Positions 59,315 to 64,000 of a stretch of 64,000 nt of DNA are shown piece after piece (position 1 is the first letter of the stretch; the number at the start of each line of letters is the position of its first letter). The notes below the pieces were generated by a model. The model made no database searches and had not been told where the DNA came from. It worked only from the letters and a program-made list of their open reading frames with translations. Both the position numbers and the translations under genes were made by a program. The stretch covers positions 1-64,000 of the forward strand of contig JBBSDP010000012.1 in NCBI GenBank assembly GCA_038240605.1. Reading direction: 5' to 3'. Source of the DNA: JBBSDP01 sp038240605 (lineage in GTDB: Bacteria; Planctomycetota; Phycisphaerae; Tepidisphaerales; Tepidisphaeraceae).

Positions 59315-60169
59315 ATGGAACAGCGGGCCACGACCATGCCGCCCAAACGGCGGTTCTCAATTTCGGCAATTCAGAAGACCATTCCTTCCGCACTAGCAAA
59401 ACCGGGGCCTGCGTCGACGCCACACAACAGCACAAAAAAGCGACTTGCGCCCACCGATCCCCCACCCGTTCGGTTGTGGGAGACGTGGCCCGCCGGGGTG
59501 CGTCCGACTGCGATTCGACGTCGATGGTTCGAACACCTCAGTCCCCTTCCGCCCGATCTGGACCTGGCGGAAATCGCCAACCGGCTTGGCGAGCCGTACC
59601 ACACCGTCTATCGCTGGGCGCAGTTCTTCCGCTATCCCTTTCCCGATCGACGAAGCTGGAAGCCCTCGCTGGTGGACTGGGACAAAGCAGACTGGAGCCA
59701 GCGCGATGCGGAGATCGCCCGCACGCTTGGGGTCAGCCGGGAACGCGTGCGGCAGATCCGCCAGAAGCAGGGCATTCCCCCGGCGACCACACCCATCCGA
59801 CGGTTTCAAGCGTTCGTCGCCGCCAACCCGGAGCGGCTGACAACGATGACCGTGCAGGAAGCGGTTCTCGCGGCCGGCGAGCCCCTCTGCCTTTCCGCCG
59901 GCCGAAGGATCCTGCGTGCCGCGGGGATCCGCGCATTTCGCAAGTCATCGCAACGTCGCCTCGACTGGCGTCTGCCCAATCGCGACCTGGCGAACATCTG
60001 GGGCCTGAGCAACCACTACGTCGCGACGCTGCGCCTTCGCCTCGGCATCGGGCCGGCCCGGTGGGACCTGCGCGGCGGCGCCAACATCACCAACCCCGAA
60101 TATCGCACCCTGATCCAGCGCGAAAAGCTCAATGCGCGCCGAGCGATTCGCGAAGAAAAAGCGAAGTGA
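59315..60169 (+). CDS. DNA-binding protein with three helix-turn-helix units
   Basis: 284 residues from the ATG at 59315 (GGGGATC just upstream). A basic, disordered N-terminus is followed by three HTH-like units of the same design: 'DLAEIANRLGEPYHTVYRWA' (about 83-102), 'DAEIARTLGVSRERVRQIRQ' (about 130-149) and 'NRDLANIWGLSNHYVATLRL' (about 223-242). The middle unit strongly resembles sigma-70 region 4 HTHs. Each is followed by a short basic or aromatic segment. No catalytic domain is visible, so a regulator or chromatin-like role is likely. It is 45 bases upstream of the sugar-kinase gene and may be co-transcribed with it. Confidence 0.7.
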   Translation: MEQRATTMPPKRRFSISAIQKTIPSALAKPGPASTPHNSTKKRLAPTDPPPVRLWETWPAGVRPTAIRRRWFEHLSPLPPDLDLAEIANRLGEPYHTVYRWAQFFRYPFPDRRSWKPSLVDWDKADWSQRDAEIARTLGVSRERVRQIRQKQGIPPATTPIRRFQAFVAANPERLTTMTVQEAVLAAGEPLCLSAGRRILRAAGIRAFRKSSQRRLDWRLPNRDLANIWGLSNHYVATLRLRLGIGPARWDLRGGANITNPEYRTLIQREKLNARRAIREEKAK

Positions 60170-60214
60170 TGCCGGCCGTTGAACCAGGTACACCGTTCGC
60201 CGTATCTTCCCCGC

Positions 60215-61297
60215 ATGCTCAAAATCAAAGAGGCAACCGCGTGCCGCCATGACCTGGTGGCGCTGGGCGAGTGCATGCTGCGATTGTCGCCCCCCGCTTA
60301 CGGTCGCATCGAGTTCTCGCCCACTTTGGAAGTGTGGGTCGGCGGCGGGGAGTACAACGTCGCCTATGCCCTGGCGCGACTGGGGCTGAGGACCGGGTGG
60401 GTCGGCGGTCTCAATGACTCGCCGATGGGACGCATCATCGTCAACCACGCGCGCGCCGTCGGGATGGACCTCGCGCATTCCGTCACCCGCAAATACGACG
60501 GCGTCGGCGCCAGGGACCGAATCGGCCTGAACTTCACGGAGGTAGGCACTTCCAAGCGCGGCAGCGCCACCCTCTACGACCGCGGCCACAGCGCCACTGG
60601 CGGCCTGAAGCCGGGCGACATCAACTGGAATAAGCTCTTCAACGAAGAGGGCGTGCGCTGGCTCCACACGGGCGGCATCTTCTCGTCGCTCTCGCCTTCG
60701 ACCCGGCTCGTGGTGGCCGAAGCGGTGAAGGCAGCGCACGACGCCGGCACGTTCGTCAGCTATGACCTGAACTTCCGCTCGAAGCTCTGGAGCAGCAAAG
60801 ACGCGATCGCGACGACGCGCCCGCTCATCCCCTACATCGACGCGCTGATCGGCAACGAGGAAGATTTTCAGAAGGTGCTGGGGTACGAGGTGCAGGGCGT
60901 GGACGTGGAGAAGGGAGAGCTGGACACGTCGGCCTTCAAGCGAATGGTCGAGCGCGTCGTGGCGGACCATCCCAACGTCAAGATCGTCGGCACCACGCTG
61001 CGCGGCGTGAAGACGGCGCTGATCAACGACTGGTCGGCCATCCTCTGGAGCGAAGGGAAATTCCACGACGGCCTCCGCTTCGACAACCTGGAGATCGAAG
61101 ACCGCGTCGGCGGCGGAGACGGGTTCGCCAGCGGATTCGCCTACGGCTTCCTGAGCGGTAAGAGCCCGCAGGAATGCGTGGACCTGGGGGTCGCCCACGG
61201 CGCACTGCTCATGAGCACGCGCGGCGATACCAGCCAGATCACGCTCGACGAACTCCTCCACACCGCCGGCGGAGGCAGCGCGCGGATCAAGCGGTGA
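60215..61297 (+). CDS. kdgK: PfkB-family sugar kinase, 2-keto-3-deoxygluconate kinase-like
   Basis: 360 residues. The substrate motif 'VALGECMLRLSP' and 'VGGGEYNVAYALARLGLRTG' open the ribokinase fold. The anion-hole and catalytic block reads 'DRVGGGDGFASGFAYGFLSG' with GGGD in place of the usual GAGD. 'SYDLNFRSKLWSS' and 'IGNEEDFQKVLG' match KDG-kinase-like PfkB proteins, which phosphorylate 2-keto-3-deoxygluconate for the Entner-Doudoroff or uronate routes. Which ketose or ketoacid is used is not certain. Its 3' end faces pgi across a 19-base gap. Confidence 0.8.
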   Translation: MLKIKEATACRHDLVALGECMLRLSPPAYGRIEFSPTLEVWVGGGEYNVAYALARLGLRTGWVGGLNDSPMGRIIVNHARAVGMDLAHSVTRKYDGVGARDRIGLNFTEVGTSKRGSATLYDRGHSATGGLKPGDINWNKLFNEEGVRWLHTGGIFSSLSPSTRLVVAEAVKAAHDAGTFVSYDLNFRSKLWSSKDAIATTRPLIPYIDALIGNEEDFQKVLGYEVQGVDVEKGELDTSAFKRMVERVVADHPNVKIVGTTLRGVKTALINDWSAILWSEGKFHDGLRFDNLEIEDRVGGGDGFASGFAYGFLSGKSPQECVDLGVAHGALLMSTRGDTSQITLDELLHTAGGGSARIKR

Positions 61298-61316
61298 TCG
61301 GGCCGGGCATTCGAGC

Positions 61317-62957
61317 TCACGACCCGGATCGCAACTTCCGATACCGGCGGATCAGCGCATTGGTCGAGCTGTCGTGCTCCAGCTTCGGCTCCTGGGGCGA
61401 TTCCAGCTCCGGCACGATGCGCTTCGCGAGGACCTTGCCAAGCTCGACGCCCCACTGGTCGAACGAGTCGATGTTCCAGATCACGCCCTGCGTGAACACG
61501 CTGTGCTCGTAGAGCGCGATGAGCTTGCCGAGCATTTCCGGCGTGAGCAGGTCGGCGAGGATCACCGTCGAGGGCCGGTTCCCTTCAAACGTGCGATGCG
61601 GGATCAGTGCCTCAGGCACGCGTTCGGCGCGGAGCTCCTCGGCGGTCTTTCCGAACGCCAGCGCCTCGGCCTGCGCGAATACGTTGGCGACCAGGATATC
61701 GTGATGTTCCCCGAGCGGGTTCAGCGTCCGGCCGAAGGCGATGAAGTCGCAGGGGATCAGCTTCGTCCCCTGGTGAATCAACTGGTAGAATGAATGCTGC
61801 CCGTTGGTACCCGGCTCCCCCCAGTAGATCGCGCCGGTTTGGTAATCGACCCGGCGTCCTTCGAGCGTCACCGATTTGCCGTTGCTCTCCATCGTTAACT
61901 GCTGGAGGTAAGCGGGAAAACGCTTGAGGTATTGCTCGTACGGCAGCACCGCCACGGTCTGCGCGTCGAAGAAATCGTCGTACCACAACCCGAGCAATCC
62001 CATCAGCACCGGCAGGTTCTTTGCCAGTGGCGCGGTGCGGAAATGCTCGTCCATCGCATGGAAGCCGGCGAGCATCTGCCGAAAACCGTCCGGGCCGATG
62101 GCCAGCATTGTCGATAGCCCAATCGCCGAATCCATCGAGTACCTCCCCCCCACCCAGTCCCAGAAGCCGAACATGTTCTGCGTGTCGATCCCGAACTTGC
62201 TCACCTCCGCCGCATTCGTCGAGACGGCCACGAAGTGCTTCGCGACCGCCGCCGGGTCCTTGGCGGTTGCCAGGAACCAGTTGCGCGCGGTGTGGGCGTT
62301 GGTCATCGTCTCCAGCGTCGTGAAGGTCTTGGAGGAGATGATGAACAGCGTCTGGGCCGGGTCGAGGTCGCGCACCGCCTCGACGAAGTCCGTGCTGTCC
62401 ACGTTGGAGACGAAGCGAAAGGAGAGGTCGCGATGGCTGTAATATTTCAGGGCCTCGTAAGCCATTACCGGGCCCAAATCCGAGCCGCCGATGCCGATGT
62501 TGACGATGTTGCGGATCGGCTGGCCGGTATACCCCTTCCACTGCCCGCCGCGGACGCGCTCCGCGAACGCGCTCATTCGGTCGAGCACCTCGTGGACGTC
62601 GGGCACGACGTTCTTCCCGTCCACCATGATCGTCGCGCCGCGCGGCGCCCGCAGCGCCACGTGAAGCACGGCCCGATCTTCGGTGACGTTGATCCGCTCG
62701 CCCTTGAACATCGCATCGATGCGATCGCGCAGACCAGATTCCTCCGCGAGGCGGATGAGCAGGCCGATCGTCTCATGGGTTGCGCGGTGTTTGGAATAGT
62801 CGAAGTAGAGACCCAGCGCCGCGACGGCCATGCGCTCGCCGCGCGCCGGATCTTCCTTGAACAGGTCGCGCAAGTGGCGGCGCTCGATTCCGCCGAAATG
62901 TTTTTCCAAAGCGATGAATGCGGGACGCTGCCGGAGGGGAATGGCGGAATCACTCAT
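61317..62957 (-). CDS. pgi: glucose-6-phosphate isomerase
   Basis: 546 residues. Interconverts glucose 6-phosphate and fructose 6-phosphate. Signature blocks are 'NIVNIGIGGSDLGPVMAYEA', 'FVSNVDSTDFVEAVRDLDPA', 'IISSKTFTTLETMTNAHTAR', 'VGGRYSMDSAIGLSTMLAIG', 'QLIHQGTKLIPCDFIAFGRT' (with the catalytic His) and 'SFDQWGVELGKVLAKRI' (catalytic Lys). The Glu is in the 'MESNGKSVT' region. The ATG at 62957 is supported by a CAGGAGCG Shine-Dalgarno; the ORF extends 31 codons upstream without support. Full length for the family. Confidence 0.96.
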   Translation of the reverse strand: MSDSAIPLRQRPAFIALEKHFGGIERRHLRDLFKEDPARGERMAVAALGLYFDYSKHRATHETIGLLIRLAEESGLRDRIDAMFKGERINVTEDRAVLHVALRAPRGATIMVDGKNVVPDVHEVLDRMSAFAERVRGGQWKGYTGQPIRNIVNIGIGGSDLGPVMAYEALKYYSHRDLSFRFVSNVDSTDFVEAVRDLDPAQTLFIISSKTFTTLETMTNAHTARNWFLATAKDPAAVAKHFVAVSTNAAEVSKFGIDTQNMFGFWDWVGGRYSMDSAIGLSTMLAIGPDGFRQMLAGFHAMDEHFRTAPLAKNLPVLMGLLGLWYDDFFDAQTVAVLPYEQYLKRFPAYLQQLTMESNGKSVTLEGRRVDYQTGAIYWGEPGTNGQHSFYQLIHQGTKLIPCDFIAFGRTLNPLGEHHDILVANVFAQAEALAFGKTAEELRAERVPEALIPHRTFEGNRPSTVILADLLTPEMLGKLIALYEHSVFTQGVIWNIDSFDQWGVELGKVLAKRIVPELESPQEPKLEHDSSTNALIRRYRKLRSGS

Positions 62958-63143
62958 GGAAACGCTCCTGAATAGTGGTCGCGGCGCGCAACGTACCACA
63001 GCAATCCGTCTATTGCAGCAGTATGGCGAGCGAGCCGAGAACGTATCCAAGGCGGCCTGCGCATTGTTTCCGCGAACGGTCGGGGATTCGCCTACTCACC
63101 GCGCGGGCCAACCCACCATGTCGAAACCAACGAAAAAGTTTTC

Positions 63144-63181
63144 CCAGCGAAAACAGCGATTTCCCCGCTGTTTTCGGCTGG
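63144..63181. repeat. stem-loop, 15 bp with one bulged base
   Basis: CCAGCGAAAACAGCG (63144-63158) pairs with CGCTGTTTTCGGCTGG (63166-63181) apart from one extra G. The loop is ATTTCCC. It lies about 190 bases upstream of the pgi start. There is no T-run, so its role is unknown. Confidence 0.7.
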
Positions 63182-63316
63182 AATGTAATGGGTGCGAACA
63201 ATTCTTCTCCGCTGGCACTGACTTCGCTTTAGGGTTTTTCATAGCCGTCACGTTGACGGCCAGCGAGTGACGCGGTCATTCGCTTAAACACGGAGCGCGG
63301 TTGGTTCCCACGGGCA

Positions 63317-63347
63317 GTGCCGCCCGCAGGCGGTCTGCGGGCGGCAC
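63317..63347. repeat. 13-bp perfect GC-rich hairpin
   Basis: GTGCCGCCCGCAG (63317-63329) and CTGCGGGCGGCAC (63335-63347) are perfectly complementary around the 5-base loop GCGGT. It is a very stable hairpin, of the kind found in REP-like palindromes. On the minus strand it lies just beyond the gatA-side terminator. Confidence 0.85.
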
Positions 63348-63384
63348 CCTGTCCGGGGCTTTCCAACAGAAGTTTTGAATACAC

Positions 63385-63418
63385 AAAAAAAAGCGAAGCA
63401 TTGACCTTCACGCTTCGC
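63385..63418 (-). terminator. intrinsic terminator reading leftward (gatA side)
   Basis: On the minus strand GCGAAGC (complement of 63412-63418) and GCTTCGC (complement of 63393-63399) form a 7-bp stem with a 12-base loop, followed by eight T's (63385-63392). This is a good Rho-independent terminator for transcripts coming from gatA, whose stop is about 185 bases upstream. Confidence 0.7.
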
Positions 63419-63487
63419 AAATAATCCTCGTTTCCTCCTCCGCCAAGGCTGCACGGCTCTAACCCTCCAACGTGCAGCCTTTTTTTT
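63393..63487 (+). ncRNA. candidate small RNA with CCUCC loops
   Basis: On the plus strand this 95-base stretch has a 5' hairpin (63393-63418) and a CU-rich single-stranded region with TCCTCC (63433-63438). It ends in an 11-bp terminator hairpin with AAGGCTGCACG (63445-63455), a loop carrying CCTCC (63464-63468), CGTGCAGCCTT (63471-63481) and a T8 run. CCUCC can pair with Shine-Dalgarno GGAGG, as in several C-rich-loop sRNAs. No coding gene on this strand needs a terminator here, which is the main argument for an RNA gene. No clear promoter was found. Confidence 0.3.
63445..63487 (+). terminator. intrinsic terminator reading rightward
   Basis: AAGGCTGCACG (63445-63455) pairs fully with CGTGCAGCCTT (63471-63481) around a 15-base loop and runs into eight T's (63480-63487). 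A textbook Rho-independent terminator for plus-strand transcription, although no plus-strand gene lies within 2 kb upstream. Confidence 0.75.
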
Positions 63488-63604
63488 GCTTGAGCGGAGA
63501 ATGGGGCTTGGCGAGAAATAAAGCCTCAGTTCGAATCCTGTAAAGCGTTCTCGGCACAAACGCGAACCTCAAGCCGTTGCTTTAGCCCGTCATCCCCCGC
63601 ACAT

Positions 63605-64000
63605 TTAAACGCTCGGACGGCGTGCGCTCCACTCCGTTGCGGCTTCGTACATGCGTGCCGCGCGCAACAGCTTCGGTTCGCCAAAGGCGGGGCCGAGAAG
63701 TTGCAGACCGATGGGGAGGGGTTTGTCGCCGGTCGTGAAACCGCACGGGAGGCTGATACCGGGGATGCCGGCGATGTTGCAGGTGACTGTGAAGACGTCG
63801 CACAGGTACATCTGCATCGGGTCGCCGGTCTTCTCTCCGATCTTGAATGCGGGCGTGGGGCTCGTCGGCGAGAGGATCACGTCGCAACGTTTGAATGCCT
63901 CATCGAAGTCGCGCTTGATCAGCGCGCGCACCTTCAAGGCGCTGACGTAAAACGCATCGTAATAGCCGCTGGAGAGCGCGTAAGCGCCGATCATGATCCG
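63605..64000 (-). CDS. gatA: aspartyl/glutamyl-tRNA amidotransferase subunit A, C-terminal part
   Basis: The C-terminal 131 residues of an amidase-signature protein, entering from the right edge. 'RIMIGAYALSSGYYDAFYVS', 'FKRCDVILSPTSPTPAFKIG', 'YLCDVFTVTCNIAGIPGISL' and 'LPIGLQLLGPAFGEPKLL' are typical of GatA. GatA frees ammonia from glutamine for GatB to amidate Glu-tRNA(Gln) or Asp-tRNA(Asn). The Ser-Ser-Lys catalytic triad is upstream, outside the window. The adjacent stop at 63605 is followed by a leftward terminator. Confidence 0.92.
   Translation of the reverse strand, partial: RIMIGAYALSSGYYDAFYVSALKVRALIKRDFDEAFKRCDVILSPTSPTPAFKIGEKTGDPMQMYLCDVFTVTCNIAGIPGISLPCGFTTGDKPLPIGLQLLGPAFGEPKLLRAARMYEAATEWSARRPSV

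Larger units (their letters stand above)
62958..63604. other. 647-base intergenic region rich in hairpins
   Basis: Between the pgi start and the gatA stop, both on the minus strand, I see no convincing coding sequence. It contains four stem-loops: 63144-63181 (15 bp with one bulge), 63317-63347 (13 bp perfect), 63393-63418 (7 bp, with eight A's before it) and 63445-63481 (11 bp, then eight T's). The last two are intrinsic terminators facing opposite ways. The pgi promoter should lie within the first 100 bases upstream of 62957. Confidence 0.6.

Noticed and set aside
58936..60252. A 438-codon plus-strand frame over the triple-HTH gene
   Set aside because: It overlaps the HTH gene in another frame and lacks recognisable motifs, while the HTH gene has three coherent units.
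63229..63559. Two short minus-strand frames between pgi and gatA
   Set aside because: They read through the 13-bp hairpin and the terminator stems, have Arg/Cys-rich composition and no supporting start signal.
63520..63560. tRNA-like T-loop (GTTCGAATC) near the gatA stop
   Set aside because: The flanking bases do not form a T stem, and no D-arm, anticodon arm or acceptor stem could be drawn.

Overview
The window looks like a chromosomal segment of a GC-rich planctomycete, most likely of the class Phycisphaerae. The pointers are a DUF1549/DUF1553 protein paired with a Tat-exported DUF1501 protein, a small membrane protein with the 'CxRCGYDLRAT' zinc-ribbon typical of that class, prepilin-like proteins, many exported beta-propeller and FG-GAP proteins, and a nuo cluster reduced here to nuoJKLMN. 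No rRNA, tRNA, CRISPR array or prophage was seen. The taxonomic call is inference from gene content.

Layout. 0-3 kb is a mobile-element scar: the end of an ISL3-type transposase, a small conserved protein, a DPBB-like lipoprotein, a REP-associated tyrosine transposase (RAYT) flanked by its own repeat, and the tail of a second transposase. 3.1-10.4 kb carries nuoJKLMN, the membrane arm of complex I. 10.6-14.9 kb holds mtnA, a fluoride channel, a YpdA-type thiol reductase and a class II photolyase. 15-16.7 kb holds a pseudopilin, a DUF2335 gene broken by an in-frame amber codon, and a small conserved protein. 16.9-22.3 kb holds the DUF1549/DUF1501 pair and a Gfo/Idh/MocA oxidoreductase. 22.4-24.9 kb is a toxin-antitoxin graveyard: orphan ParD-like protein, mazE with a decapitated mazF, an antitoxin with a toxin stub, and an intact vapBC. 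25-32 kb holds hopanoid genes (hpnK, hpnI with a YkoP-like tail, an hpnD-like synthase) mixed with an AI-2E transporter, a methyltransferase and an SDR. 32.3-38.9 kb holds HU, a PIN-toxin fragment, a eukaryote-type glycogen branching enzyme, a DUF6797 protein and a frameshifted metallophosphoesterase.

38.9-54.6 kb is the most unusual region, a divergent cluster around a 177-bp spacer. The left arm encodes a 1292-residue exported TPR protein, an FG-GAP protein, a PQQ-propeller/YdjY fusion and a small exported protein. The right arm encodes a membrane-anchored PQQ propeller, a 1234-residue fusion of a PEP-synthase/rifampicin-phosphotransferase-like enzyme to a domain resembling EMC3/TMCO1/DUF106 (Oxa1 insertase superfamily), and a second FG-GAP protein. 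Propeller, TPR and Oxa1-like proteins together recall the parts list of the eukaryotic ER membrane complex (EMC1, EMC2, EMC3). This is an analogy to test, not a demonstrated homology.

54.6-64 kb holds a membrane-anchored unknown, a prepilin-like protein, tilS coupled to a zinc-ribbon protein, a three-HTH protein, a sugar kinase (KDG-kinase-like), pgi, a spacer rich in hairpins with a candidate small RNA, and the 3' end of gatA at the right edge. Several spacers carry large inverted or tandem repeats, each of a different family.
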